64,000 nucleotides of DNA from Symbiodinium natans. Its lineage: Eukaryota; Sar; Dinophyceae; Suessiales; Symbiodiniaceae. A program made the position numbers and the translations under genes. Positions 1 to 11,999 of this stretch are shown in pieces (the first letter of the stretch is position 1; each line of letters begins with the position of its first letter). The stretch lies in assembly GCA_905221605.1 (NCBI GenBank), contig CAJNDS010000802.1, positions 124,001-188,000 of the forward strand, written 5' to 3'. The notes below the pieces were generated by a model that had not been told where the DNA came from, made no database searches, and was given only the letters and a program-made list of their open reading frames with translations.

Positions 1-1900
1 GGAGAAGGCCTGCCACATTAGATGGTGTGGCGGCTCGCTCCATGGCAATTCTAGGCGCTCGTGAGGGCTTGAGCAGCTGCGAAACATTTGGAAAGTGCAT
101 GGACATCAACCAGCAAAGCAAACCTTGACGACAGACCCTCATCCTCTCGTGCCTGACAGATGGCCAGCATAAAGAAGATCCAATGCGTGTAACCGCCTGT
201 CAGCCAACCACCTGTCCGCAAGGACCTACTGCTTGCCGAACACTGGGCCTGGAAAGAAGAACATCATCACCTTGGCGAGCTGGCCGCACAAGGTCGTTCT
301 TCGCTAGCCGCCACAAATTCTGAACCAATAAGTCTGTGCTGGGTGACTGCCAGAAAGACATTCAAGAGCGTATCGGCATAGCGGCCAAACTCGAAATCAT
401 TGGCTGAAAGCAATGCCGTGGCAAGCATTGGGCTCCTTAGTCAGCCGATCACCTGTTCGAATACCGTCATACTCGGGATACACCGCAGAACCACAGGACC
501 AGTCTCATCTCCGGATGTGAGCGCACCAGCAAGATGCCCGCACGGAGGAGCCCCTGGGAATCAGCGTTCGGTTAATGTTGATGAGACTTTGCTGCAGCAG
601 CAGCTTGGTGGCCAGCATAGATGGTCACGAACGGCTCGAAAACAAATGGCAGAAGAAACGTCGAAGGAAAGGCATACTCGTACCTTGCACGGGCAGAAGC
701 ATGCGTAATATAGGCTGTGACAAGAAAATCACACCGTCCGGCCCTCCCTGCCGCCGTGGGTGCAAATTTTGCCCCATCGCACGCTGGATGGCATAAGCCT
801 TCTCAAGAAAGAACGCAAATAGAATGACAGAATGACGCGCGTCTCAAAGCCGCGCGAAGGCAACCGATGATACAACTACGACGAGACCTCGAAGCGCTCG
901 ACAAAGTACGGGAGCTTTGACAGCGGCGTCCCATCATGTGTGCGAAAGCCCATGTGGACCATGATCGCAAACGACATCTGGTATGTCATCCTGCACGTGC
1001 GCAACCTGACACCTCTGTTCTCCTTCCCTGCTGAAGATCACATTGCATCCAAGTGTCGCAAGATCCAAAATTATGTTGAGCGATACCGAGACCAAATACA
1101 AGATCCTCAAACGTCTGTGCCAAGATGTGCTAGGAAGTTCTTTAAGCATGATGGCGCATGGGAACGATTGCAGGCCAGTGGCATGTAGCATGCTTCCCGT
1201 GTCTCTTTGTACTTGAAGCCGACATTGTCGGACACTCGCGCGCAGATCTCATACATAGAAGCATTGCCCACCACGACGATCTTAGAAATTTTGGCCCTCT
1301 GGCCAGAAAGAAGCAAAATCAAGCACACAATAGCACACAGGCCACACGGACCTACAGCATTACGTAAGCGTGAAACCAGAGAGAAGCAAAGGCTGTAGAC
1401 GAGCCCAGGCTGCCGCCCACCCTGGTGCCCAGGCCAAAGGCTTTTTACGCTGCAGTTGAAACTCCCCGACTGGGCCTCGTAGTTAAAAGTGAGGACAGAC
1501 CAGGCATAGGGTAAGTAAAAGACGCCTCAGGTCACAAGGCACACAAAGTACACGAACAATGACAACATGACTCCATAGGGACACCATAGGCTCCGTAGGC
1601 ACACCGTAGGCTCGGCGCATGCCCACGTGGTCAAGCCAGCAGCAATGCAGAAAAGACCTGCGACTTCAGGTTACCAGGTGTTTCGCATCACGCAAATCGG
1701 AGTGCTTGGCAACTTGGGATGCAGGTAGCGATCGCGACTGTCCCGACGGACAGTGGGACATCATGCACTATGGAGGCAAATGGGGAGACGATGCAATCTG
1801 AACTTGATACGGAGTTGTATGGCGAGCTCTTGGCGAGAAGTTCCGAGCAATCCGAAAGCCAAATGTAAGCCTTTCGCCAAAATCTATGCTTAGTGTGGAG
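1..1900. other. No supported gene
   Basis: I see only short overlapping open frames on both strands here, none with a recognisable motif, repeat family or consistent exon-like composition. Some of it may be intron or 3' flank of a minus-strand gene, because every host gene further right points this way. Short repeats of 'ccgtaggctc'/'ccataggctcc' type around 1575-1612 are the only local pattern. Confidence 0.5.
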
Positions 1901-1941
1901 ACACATGTGGCGTGTGCTGCCTTTTGTGATCTTCCAGCACT

Positions 1942-2331
1942 TCAGACGAACAGTAGATCGGCTGTAGTTTTGCCTGAGGTACATGTGAGCAAGGAACAAC
2001 GACCTCTTCTAGACTCTAGATTGCACATGGCACTACAGGATAATATGTGCCAAGGTGCCAGTAAATGCCTCGAGGTTCGTGACGTGCAGCCTCTAGCTCT
2101 GGCTTCCCCCATGGTAGCGTGTGGGAAATGTAAGAATCTGGGGCGGGAGCGGATAAGCTGATGGAAGAACCTGCACACAGGCCCAGACGCGCTGCACTTC
2201 CGACAGGCACAATCATGCAGCTTTCCCCGGCCTCGGAACTGAAAGGTCTCCGGCAGTGTTGCAAGTGCACTATCGCGAGCAGAGCGAGTGTCGAAAACCA
2301 CGAATGCCTCCGCACCTTGCCCCAAAGTCAC
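1942..2331 (-). CDS. Possible exon, hypothetical protein
   Basis: The minus strand near 2240-2331 encodes a segment containing AEAFVVFDTRSARDSALATL. It resembles the RRM-like cytosolic segment of OSCA/CSC1 stress-gated channels ('AFVVF-T...RD-A'), but no transmembrane segments or downstream partner exons could be joined to it, so the family call is only a suggestion. The rest of this open frame has poor composition and is probably intron. A second open minus-strand stretch at about 2590-2700 has no recognisable domain. Confidence 0.2.
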   Translation of the reverse strand: MTLGQGAEAFVVFDTRSARDSALATLPETFQFRGRGKLHDCACRKCSASGPVCRFFHQLIRSRPRFLHFPHATMGEARARGCTSRTSRHLLAPWHILSCSAMCNLESRRGRCSLLTCTSGKTTADLLFV

Positions 2332-2770
2332 TGCTCTGATGACAGACGCATTTCTTGGCAGTAAACTTGGGCATACAGTATGCAGCTGTGCGACTTGATG
2401 GTATGTTCTGCAGCAGCCTGTGGCAGCAGCATGTCGATTTAGCTTTCACGAGTCGCAAACGAAAGGGCAGTGGACCGAGGAATGACACCACCGGTGAAAG
2501 ATGTGAAAGCAAGCAGCTGCTGCGCGGCATCTTCCTGCACTTCCTGGCGCAGTTTGCTCAAGACTCATTCAAGACTTGAAGGTTCGCGCTTGTGACATGT
2601 CCTGGGCGCCCTCCAAAGACTGCAGCAATCTCTTCTCGGCCCAGAAGATGGCCCTCAGATACAGGATGCCACACAAGAGGCACAATGGGCCGCACTGCGC
2701 CCGACAAGACACCTCCGCAGGTTTCCTCGGTATGCAAAATTCACGGAAGGAGTGGCGGAAGACTTCTCGT

Positions 2771-2965
2771 TTATGTGACTTTTGCGACCTTCAAAGCGCC
2801 AACTGCCAGCGAGGTTCCTTCAGGCTCCAGACTCGCTGGTTGGCCTGGAGGCTCTGCCTCCGAGTCGCTCGTGTCACGCATCAAAGCCTTCACCTGCTCC
2901 TTGCAGCTTCCACTGCAGATTCCACGAAGGGCAGGCAAGGGGAGGCACAGGACTGAAGCAGGCAT
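2771..2965 (-). CDS. Possible exon, hypothetical
   Basis: The minus strand encodes a polar, acidic segment including EQVKALMRDTSDSEAEPPGQ, which has exon-like composition. No domain is recognised. It lies just downstream of the stop of the legumain-like gene at 3299-3301, so it would belong to the next gene in the same-strand cluster or to untranslated sequence. Nothing more can be said. Confidence 0.2.
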   Translation of the reverse strand: MPASVLCLPLPALRGICSGSCKEQVKALMRDTSDSEAEPPGQPASLEPEGTSLAVGALKVAKVT

Positions 2966-3298
2966 GTCCTGATGATCGCCGAAGTTCCAGCAAACCTCGA
3001 CTTAATGACATCCCACGATAGGCCACAGCCTCTACATCATCTGGTCCCACACCGGTCAAACAACGCAACTTTTGCCGATTGCTGCCGTCAACGACTAAGC
3101 CTAAGCCTGTCGTGTTTCTTGGCTGGCTTTGCCAGTTAGGGCCAGTTAGGCTTCTGAGATTTTATGAGTCGTCTTGATTGATGGGCGGAACATGGTGTTT
3201 CACACTTCTTAAGCGCGAACTGGCGAGCTGTCGGAGACCTTTGACACAGAGGGATCACGATGGATCACGTGTGGTATCAACAGCGTGACAACAGAGCT

Positions 3299-5477
3299 TC
3301 AGGCTTGGCTCTGAGAACTTTCTACCTGCGAAGCATCGCTCAAAAAGTTCACGAAGTTCACAAGCTCAGAGATGGGTAATGCTGCCATCTCTTGCCCAGA
3401 CTTGCTGTCAAAGCCCGACTCACAGCCCACAGAGCCCACAGTACCATCCACCGTGCCATCTGTGCTATCCACTGACTCACCGCCATCCTCGCGCGATGCT
3501 AGGATGCGATCGTTCTCTTTCTTCAAGCCCGAGTTGTCCTCCCAGTACCGGCTCTCTGCCTGTCCTTGAAGGTCCTGCAGGCTCTGGCGGCCTCCCAACT
3601 CCAATCCGCGCTGCAGCTCCTCACTCCAAATCCCAACGAAGCTGCCCAAGGCCGGCTCGAAGCATCCTGCCGTGGTCACAGCGAACACTGGCCAGTAGCG
3701 GGTCCCGAAGTAGCGGCGGTAACCGGGGCGCCGCATGAACTCCACAGCTCCACCCGACAAGCAAAACTGGTGGAAGACCACCATCCGCCTTTGCGGCGAC
3801 TGTTCCAGGACGGAGTGGTAGGCTTGGAAGAGCATCTGCGAGTACAGGCGCCAGCGGTGCTTTGGAGCTCCCCAGTCCCAGTCGGGATGCGGGTCCTGGG
3901 TTTTTTTCTGAAGTGTGTATAGACCTTCCTCTATACAAGTAGTAGATTCAAACCTTCCAAGCTCGAGAGCTGTCTCGAGATTCGACATGATGACCTGCAC
4001 GCGGTACGTCTTCGGAGCTGATAACATACACCTGGCGAAGAAAGACTATGAAAGACTCATAAAGACTCTCTCGAACAACGACGATTTATGTCAAAGGCTG
4101 CGCCTCCTGGATCCACCCATTCGTGAGACAAGCGACGATTTGCAAAAGGTGGTCTTCGTGACTGCATGCAAGAAGCGAAAGGGACCGAAAAAAGTGTGAA
4201 ATGTCACGCCAAAAGAAAAGTAATTAACCCCGGTAGGTTCACAGCATGTGCATTGAAGTTAGCAGGAAGCGACTTGCTGCGAAGAGAAATCTTGCTGCAA
4301 AAGGAGTATTTCCAAGCACACCACATCTCTGAACTCGTCGCCTGGGCTGTCTGACGGCCTCACATCAACCGCAAATGTTATGCTTGACGTGTTCCTTGAA
4401 GTCCCATGCCCCAGTTTGATTGTGATTCTTATCATGGCCTAAAGTGCAGTCAGTTGAAAGCCAGAGCCACCGAACGTAGAGGGACTTGCATACAGTGGAT
4501 GAGAAGCTTGTGAATACGTGGCGAGTTGGTTTTTTGACGCAATCCGGAGCAGCGAGCCTGGCCTACAACAATAGCAGGCAAGTGGATTTCTGCAGCAAAA
4601 GTAATCTTGGCGTGTTGCGTATGCATTTGCAGAGCAATTGCAGACAAGGGTCCACATCTCGGAAACCTTCGTGTGAGACCACCTCGTACAGTGAGGCCTC
4701 ACTGTCAGGAACCGGGTATGGCAGGTGCATATACCATTCGTGGTGCTTCGTCTCTGGCCCGGCAGGGTGTGCGTGGCCATGACTGATCAAGATCAGCAAG
4801 AGGGACTTGACTCCACGTTGGGGAACCACAGGCTGAGATGGCTGAGAGGTCTTGCCAGCATCGCCCCGCAAAACGCGCAAGACCGTGGCCGGGTTGACGT
4901 CCGAGCCATCATAGTCAGCGCCGCCATTGGCTAAGAGCTCCCGGCATGATTCGGTTGTTTCGACCAGCTGTTGTCGCAACATGGGCAAGAGCGACGACCG
5001 CCCTGCCAGCCTTTCTGCCGCTTCGGCATCTCGGCTGGCTTCCGTCAGCCACTGCAGCGTCTCTTTGAGCTGCGCAATGACCAACACACGGTTTTTGCCG
5101 AAGAAGGGCAACAGCCTGGAGTACACCTGCCCCACCCACTGTAGCGAGCAGTGTCCTGCAAGGTAAGGGCCGGGTCGTGTGCCTTCATAATCAGGTCGCA
5201 TCCTACCTCCGTGCTCACCGCCCACCAACATTAGCCAGGCATCGCCATCGCTTGATGCGTGTAGCTGGGCAAGCTCCTCCATCTCTTCCAGTGAAAGCGG
5301 TGAAGCGCTGGGAGAAGTTGGGGAGATTGGGACTGGCAAGGCTGGAAAGGCTTGCAAGGAGTGCACAGGGCTCTGAGTTGTGCTCGGGCTCTGCAAGAGC
5401 GCGCGCACTTCCAGAGTGTGCGTTCGGCAACACCGCGGCCATGACAGCGCCATCGCCACATGGCATCGTAAAACCAA
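3299..5477 (-). CDS. Legumain-like (C13, caspase-fold) cysteine peptidase homologue, multi-exon
   Basis: Two exon blocks together give the legumain/GPI8 fold. Block 1 (about 5320 down to 4640) has a first strand WLMLVGG, a helix, then YDGSDVNPATVLRVLRGD, which closely matches the legumain signature YTGEDVTPxxFLxVLRGD. It is followed by strand LLLILISHGHA, with the candidate catalytic His at 4779-4781. Block 2 (about 3895 down to 3299) has RMVVFHQFCLSGG, equivalent to legumain's strand ending in ACESGS, with the candidate Cys at 3761-3763; the stop is at 3299-3301. An intron of several hundred bases separates them. Block 2 probably starts at the PHPDWDWG segment. The C-terminal acidic tail (DGTVDGTVGSVG) is not a known family feature. 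The start is uncertain: a Met at 5477 is available, but the residues before the Pro/Ser-rich stretch may be intron. Peptidase versus transamidase-like activity cannot be decided. Confidence 0.7.
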
Positions 5478-5659
5478 ACAGGTTTGTCAAGCCCTATGAC
5501 AATGCTTGGACCGGCAAATCCAGTCCTACCCCTGCACCTATCCGTGCGGTGAGTGTGTGCGTCTGCGCGTGTGAGAGCGCAGCCCTACATGTGTCCCAAT
5601 TGCAAAAGTGTGCACATCAGACACAAGGAAATTGAAATCTCGCACGTGTAGCGTCTGCC

Positions 5660-6430
5660 TCAATAGCTGGCGTGCTCGTTTGGTCCAAGGCTTGGATCTT
5701 TAGGGCTGAATTGTAGCTTTGCTACCGGTAACGTCTTGGGCCCAATTGCTGCCCAGTCGTGCCCGAGGGCGTCGAGGGAGCCGTTGGAGCAGAGCGCCAT
5801 AAAGTGCATACAAGGCTCGGAAACTCCCAATACCGGCTGTCCTTGGCGAGTTTTGCTGGTGTGGCTTCGCTGTTTAGCTGCAAGAGTCGCAAAGCCCCAG
5901 CGCGAGCCAGCGGCCGCCCAGAGCAGTGACCAAATCGGCCAGTTCGGCTTCAACTTGGGCCTGACGCCGCCGCACTCTGCAAGCACCCTACCTGAAGCCT
6001 GGACTTGCATGGCCTCTGATGCACGAACCTCTGGTAGACCTTTCACCAATGCCGCAAAAGCCTGCTGGGGCATGAAAGCAGTGCAAAGCATGTCTTGACA
6101 TATCAATCTTCATTCAGCCTTCATTGTGTCCATCACCTTGTGGCAAAGAAGGCAGAACTTGTCCGCGTCAGCACAAATTTGGAAGCAGCAGTGCCAAGCC
6201 AAGTCACGTTGCTCTGCTGGAAAAGGCGCCGCTGGCGCACACCATGCAGTAGGCAACCCAGGAATGTCACCTGCGAGCACGACTGCACATTCCACCGCAG
6301 GCTTGTTGGCCCACGCTTGCAGCCAAGCGGAAACCCCTCGTTGCAACTCCGAGCTGCGACATAAACGCCAAGTAGAAAGCTCAGCTTGGCCCACATGAGC
6401 CTGGCCGATTCGGTTTAAACAGCCCTGCAC
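5660..6430 (-). CDS. Hypothetical protein, two or more exons
   Basis: Three minus-strand stretches have good exon composition. About 6110-6400 includes WANKPAVECAVVLAGDIPG and a Cys-rich tail ending HKVMDTMKAE. About 5990-6090 includes QQAFAALVKGLPEVRASEAM. About 5660-5800 ends KLQFSPKDPSLGPNEHASY with a stop at 5660-5662. They may form one gene, or be the C-terminal exons of the membrane protein to the right. No domain is recognised. The legumain-like gene starts a short distance downstream on the same strand. Confidence 0.35.
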
Positions 6431-6761
6431 GCAGGATCAGCCGGCGAAGAATGGAATGCGCTGGCGCAACTTTGTGGCCTCTGCTGCGCAACATAGCCCC
6501 AAGCAACCAAGACACAGTTCCTGGCTGGACATCGTGCTTATTTCGTTCTACTTCATGGAAGAAGTAGAAGTAGAAGCAGCATGCCATTGCGCCCACTTTC
6601 CTGTACGGAGTTCCGTACTCCTTCCGCCCCAGTATCAGGAGGTCCTGATCGACCTCGGGGAGCAGCGCGAGGGCGTGGCTGCTGCTGACTTAAGTGCCCG
6701 CATGTGGAAGTCTACAAACTGTTTTGAACTAAACTTTCTCTGCTACGCTTTGTATAGCGCT

Positions 6762-8194
6762 CTACTGGATCCCATAAGACTCATAAGACTCTACTCTTTT
6801 CTGACTTGTGTGGCTTGAAATGGTCCCCCGAGCTGCGACATAGGCCACGATGACCCATGCAAGCCCGACAGCTGCAGACCAAACGATAACCTGAGATCTG
6901 CGGCGTTGCAACACAGCAACATGTTTTGGGAGTAGAGGCAGTATAGAAGAGTGGGAGACGAAGTCTCGTGAGTAATTTGCACAAACCTGAATCCAGAAAA
7001 TACAGGCAGCGGCAGCAGCAGCTGCAACAGCCTTCTTGAACCGAGGAACTGTTGCCAGGAAGTTGAAGTAAAGCAGAAGGCCCGGCCCCCCGACGCAGGT
7101 GTCACAGAGATTCGTGGTTAAGGACCACAACTCTCGTGCCGGACCTGTGCGATACTTCTGTCTTGACCTGCTTGCAAGGCCACACTCCAAGCCAGCAGAG
7201 TTCACAGTTGAGCGGAAGTTCAAGTCCACCACATAGACAACTATGGCGATAGCCAGCGCAGCAAGAAGCCCCAAGCCAGTCCAGGCTGCCCACATGTAGC
7301 GTGCTCTGCACTGCCCATCTTCGGTGCGGTCATACCAAGGCCCGCATGTGATGCACGTGTCTGTGCCATCGAGGCTTGGCCGAAAGCAACCTCAATGCGG
7401 CGAATAGGAGCCGTGGTCGTAGTTTAAACTCCTCCCAAGATGCTACTACGAGTAGAAGTTCGTGAGAAGCTTCTCGGCCGTACTAGGAAATTAAGCTTAG
7501 GCTGAGGCCATCCACTTGAGCACCGCGACAGATGCCCCTGCTGGCGTCTTCCACTGGTGCATCTGGATTGAAGGCTGCGCAGCTGGAAGGGCGCACACAG
7601 GCAGCGCTGCAGAACCCCAGGTCAGGAGCCAAGGCGTGGTATGGACACTCCGAAGGACAACGCGCGTTCATGTCAAAAGTCTGGTTCAGCTCCAGCACAG
7701 AGAGGCAAGGCAAACGCGACACAAGACCGCGATCGTCACGCGTCAGCGGAATGAGTGCTTGAGTGTCGTGGATCATCTGGCCAGCGCTCACAAAACCAGT
7801 GATGCCTGAGAATCTTTCTTCGGTGTTTTCGGTCTCGGTCTGATCACAGAATTCAATAGGATTCACAGAAGCACTAAGAGCGCCTCCGTCAGCCAGGGCG
7901 GTGTGGCGCACGTCGGTGAAGTTTTTCACGGCAACCTCAGCCATCGATAGCCATCGGGAACACACAAACGGCCCGACTCCCACGACTCACACTTGGGCCA
8001 GGGCCTGCACCAGCAGCGGGCCTCTGGCAGAGTCTGGAGAGTGCAACTTGCAGCTTCTTAGCCGCTTGCGTGCAGATGTAGAGAATGTAGAGCCCCTGTG
8101 AGGTGCGCCTGTCTGCCGGAGGCATGAAGCGGCCGCCACCGCCTCCGAGCTTCATGACGAGGACCGCGGTAAAGAGCAGCAAAAATGATAACAC
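6762..8194 (-). CDS. Cys-rich membrane protein with signal peptide
   Basis: A Met at 8192-8194 begins a classical signal sequence (MLSFLLLFTAVLVMKLGG), which decides this start. The next exon (about 7950-7500) is a Cys-rich ectodomain with CPSECPYHALAPDLGFCSAA and further Cys-X-Cys spacing. An exon at about 7375-6800 begins DTCITCGPWYDRTEDGQC and runs into a transmembrane helix (LGLLAALAIAIVVYVVDL). It has two more hydrophobic segments near 7020 and 6860 (VIVWSAAVGLAWVIVAYVAA). The layout (signal, Cys-rich modules, several membrane spans) matches large dinoflagellate surface proteins, but the ligand and role are unknown. The C-terminus may continue into exons below 6450. Confidence 0.5.
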
Positions 8195-8199
8195 AAAGT

Positions 8200-9600
8200 C
8201 ACAAAGTCACAAAGTCCCAAAGCACAAAACTGCCCATTGCAGAAATTTTCGGCCCAGGCCACAGTCACGGACCAGACGGACCACAGCAGCACGAAACTCT
8301 CCATCATGTCGTCAGGTCGTCACGTCGCGTGTGTGCAGAACCACCCAACTGCTCGCTGCATGCCTCCGATTGGAAGAACAAGGAAGAAAAATGAAAGAAG
8401 GATCTTGTCAAATGAAGGCAATTGACATGACATCGCCTAGCTGGTCATGTGAGTCATGTGGGAAAAGGTCGATCCCGTTCCATCCCGTTCCATCGGTTAG
8501 GGCGAAGGCAAATTTAGCAACGCCGAAAAAGCCATCTTGATCTATACGCCGCAGCAGCAGAAGCAGCAAACCCCCGACCTTCACAGCAAACACAAAACGG
8601 CCGTCGCATCCCCCTTACCGATTTACACGCGCGTCAAAACCTCACCTTTGAAGCACACGAAACTTGCGATTTGATCCTCTCGCCAACCGGCAACACTACG
8701 GTAGCCACTCCCCATCTGCGCGCAGCAGCAAACTGCCCCAGCAAGTGTACAGTGCACGGTGCACGGCTCAGGGCTTCAAGTTGGGGTTGCAGCCGAAGCA
8801 GAAGCTCATGCCACCCACATCCTTAGCCTGAGCCCCCTACTTAGGCCACCAAAGTTGCCTGCTCTTCCTTAGAAGGTAGTGTTACGATTTGTTGCCTCTG
8901 GCTTGAAGAAGCCTGGAAAACAGGGGCAAGCGCGGCAAGCATTGAAACCCGCACTCCTTGTTGCTACGGGTTTGATTTGCGCAAAGACTGGTTAGGAAGT
9001 CTGCCGAAAACACGGCTGCTCATGTCGAATTTGCGAATGCTACGTAGAACGTAGCACAATATGACGCAGAAGAGGAAAGGAGCACTCAAAGCATCCGGGC
9101 TCAAGATTCAGGATGCAAGGAATCTCCTGCTGGCTGCTGCTTCGAAAGACAATTGCAAACAACATGTGCGGCGCGAACCACGGGCCAAATGGTTACATGA
9201 AAGGTGTTTGTTTGGATGGCGAAAGGATGCATGCAATAAAATCCAAGCCAAAGCTGTGCCAGGGTTTGACGTCTCTTAAGTACATTCGGCTCAGACCGCA
9301 AGATCCACGCAGCCCGTTGCAGCCAACACACAAAATGACCATACTGATCATACTGGCAACACAACTCACTATACATGTCTGTACCTGCCGCATGCAACGC
9401 CGCACGAAGCAGGAACAAGTCAGCACATTTTGGGGGTCAAAGCCCTGTCACCCCGTCGTGGACCGGCCTTGCTTCTCAGTGAAACGCATAAGCACTCGTG
9501 CGGTAGGACGGTTTAGTTCAGCGACAATGCAATGTAACAACTTCCATACAGCAGCCACTAGTTCAGTCAGCCAACAGTCAGCAGCCTATGATGAGGAAGC
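8200..9600. other. No supported gene; spacer
   Basis: There is no motif or convincing exon on either strand. A short ACAAAGTC tandem (about three copies, 8192-8215) sits just 5' of the membrane-protein start. The stretch may be intergenic plus 3' flank of the CS-domain gene. Confidence 0.4.
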
Positions 9601-9610
9601 CTCGCCAAGT

Positions 9611-11220
9611 TTACACGACCATACTCGATAAGCTCTGCGCGGCAGTTCCATTCGAAGCATTTATCCTCAACCGGGTCCCTCTTACAAGCAAGTAAGTGAT
9701 GCCTTCCTGTGGTCTGTTCACCCAAGTACTGCTGCATGCACATTTAATCCGGTAGCGAATATGATTTGTGACAGTGCGACGTAGGACCTCTTCTGATTTC
9801 TTCTTGCGTAGTCCAAGGTGCAAACTCTCGAGTAGGTTCAGTTGCTGCTTCCAGGCGGCATTGCACCTGGCATGCAGATCACGCTGCAAAGGACCATCTG
9901 TTTCATGTCCGAAACTTCATGACACAGAAAGTGCTGAAACCAAGCCATGATGCCTGTCACATTCGAATGGCCAGACTCGCGCAGGGGCTGACTCTGTACA
10001 ACTCTGAGCCCCTGAATGTCCAGGTTTTCGGTAGGGCCATACTCACCGCCTACACAAGAACAGCTTCTGCATCAGCGTCTTCAACTCTAGTGTACTTGCA
10101 ACTTTTTGTCTTCTCTGTCTTCTGCACTGGATAATCGCCGTGCGTGCGACTTCAGGAGATAGTCGTAGTCCTTAGCGACCGGACGCGCGGGCAGCATACA
10201 TCTGATTGCTGCCTGGATCACCAGAACCTTTTGGCCTGTGTCGCCTCTGCAGGCCAATCGCAGCCAAGGGACAATCCACACCTCAGCTGAACCCATAACG
10301 TGCTCATGAGCAACCTCTCGGATTGCACCAAGTCCCGCGCGTCGTTCTTTATTAGAGTTGCGATGATGCAGCGCTGTCCATCCTCCTGGTCAATGACCCA
10401 CCCAGACTCGTCTGCCTCATAGAATTGTAACCAGGAGAAGCTAGGAAGATCCGAAGTGCTCAAAGCTTGCCCTCCGTGACTGTCGAGTGACCCTGAAAAG
10501 AACAAAAGAACAGCACAGCAGAAAAGAATTAGATGCAATGAGATCTAAAAGGCTCCGGCCTTGATGCGCTTCCACAAGGGTCCATCGAGCACCGGAGCCT
10601 CGCCCTTAAGGCCCACAGTCAGCTGCGTGTGCCTCGCATCTGTTCCACTTCGGCTTTGCAGCACGAACCTCTGTCTCTCCCTCACTTTTGCCCTTGTTGT
10701 GTTCGCTACTTAAGCGTTTGCGAACCTAGCAACCTACCGATGTCTTGTCACCCCTCTTCTCCGCTCCCCTTGGCCAGATTTCGAAGAGCTCACGTGGCCG
10801 CCTGCGTTATGCACATGCAACCAACCGATCCACCTAGTGAGGAAATTTGGTCCCCGTTGGCCTGCAGCACAGCAGAACTGGCTTTATGCGCCCCTATCCG
10901 CGAAAAGATGGCACTTAATTCGAGCGCCGCATTCATTCGCCCAGCTCCAGTTTACCCTTCTCTTTTTAACGTGCCCCCGAAGGCTGAGCTGGAAGAAAAT
11001 GGTTCCGCCCGATACACGCGTGCTCCTCTTTGCTCGTGTGCTGTTCTCTACTCTTTCTCACCTCTTTGTGTTCTTTGGCGCTGCAGACTGTACACTTCGG
11101 CCTGATGTCCACCACGACATCTTCCACTTTAGCTCCATCAGGAATCGGAACGAAAACCTGAAGAGTTCTCTGGTATGCAGGGTGCAACTCGAGGGGTGCT
11201 GTCGAGCCACCATAATCTCC
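9611..11220 (-). CDS. CS-domain (NudC/p23-like) protein, multi-exon
   Basis: Minus-strand exons rebuild a CS domain in the right order. About 11217-11085 gives QVFVPIPDGAKVEDVVVDIR, the first strands of CS domains. About 10624-10555 gives LTVGLKGEAPVLDGPLWKRI, the central GLKG...DGxLW signature. About 10450-10310 gives ESGWVIDQEDGQRCIIATL, the conserved SxWxIxD-G segment. CS domains are HSP90 co-chaperone or NudC-type client-binding folds. Exons below (about 10290-10110, with VAKDYDYLLKSHARRL; about 9890-9750, with WKQQLNLLESLHLGLRKKK) look like a C-terminal helical region. The 5' end is not determined and may include the exons at 11.35-11.93 kb. Confidence 0.65.
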
Positions 11221-11349
11221 TCTTCACTCTCATCTCCAGCCCCACCAGTCCACCACCAACGATCACAGCTCAATGGCCCCAGCGCATTCCTGCAATGGGC
11301 AATGGGCGCATGAATCGCATCTCATTCTTTGTCCTGAACATCACCAGTC

Positions 11350-11930
11350 CTAGTGGTGGCCGCACGACCACGACCCCGCCAGGACCTTGCACACAAAAGT
11401 ACTTGCTGGTGTCGCCTTCCAGCTGGCAGTAAGGCATCTGCCTTGCTGCAAATGCTCCATGAGCAGAACGGCGATGGGGACCCGCCTGGCAACTTGCAGC
11501 AAGCTGGACTCAGGGCTTCTACGTGCCTTCGACGCCTTCTCCACATACGGATCTGCAAAGGGCTTCGGGCTTGGGCTCTGATCGCAAAGTGAGAATTGTT
11601 CTGTTGAAGAACGTTCGGGGTGTCTCGGAACAGAACAATCACTCCTCCCCGTTTTTGTGTGGTCCTTTGGGCTTTGCAAGGACTCTCATAGAGGTTGAGG
11701 GCCTCGGGGCTCGGCTTCAGGTCACGGACAAGCACGTGCAATCCAGCAACGAGGGTGCGACACCACAACGCGGCGGGGGTGACAAAGTTAAGAAAAAGAC
11801 CTTCCTCGTCGCACGAAATACGCCTGCATCTGTCGAAGAGGCCTAGCATGGCCTGGTTGCCTCCCAGGAAGGTCATGAGCGGCAGCGTCAACACAAGCAG
11901 CGCAGACCTCGGGCCAGAAGTCCAAAAGTG
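11350..11930 (-). CDS. Hypothetical exons upstream of CS-domain gene
   Basis: There are two exon-like stretches on the minus strand: about 11915-11690 (contains MLGLFDRCRRISCDEEGLFL and an alternating hydrophobic segment) and about 11600-11370 (contains LLQVARRVPIAVLLMEHL). No domain is recognised. They lie directly 5' of the CS-domain exons on the same strand and could be its N-terminal part or a separate gene. Gene membership is a guess. Confidence 0.3.
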
Positions 11931-11999
11931 CACACAAAGGCCATGAGGTCCCATGAGGCCCCACGAGGCCCAAGTCCCCTTAACGCGTTGAAGCCCCCA

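Noticed and set aside
440-520. Possible tRNA B-box (TGTTCGAATAC near 453)
   Set aside because: No matching A-box, no acceptor stem and no cloverleaf could be drawn around it.
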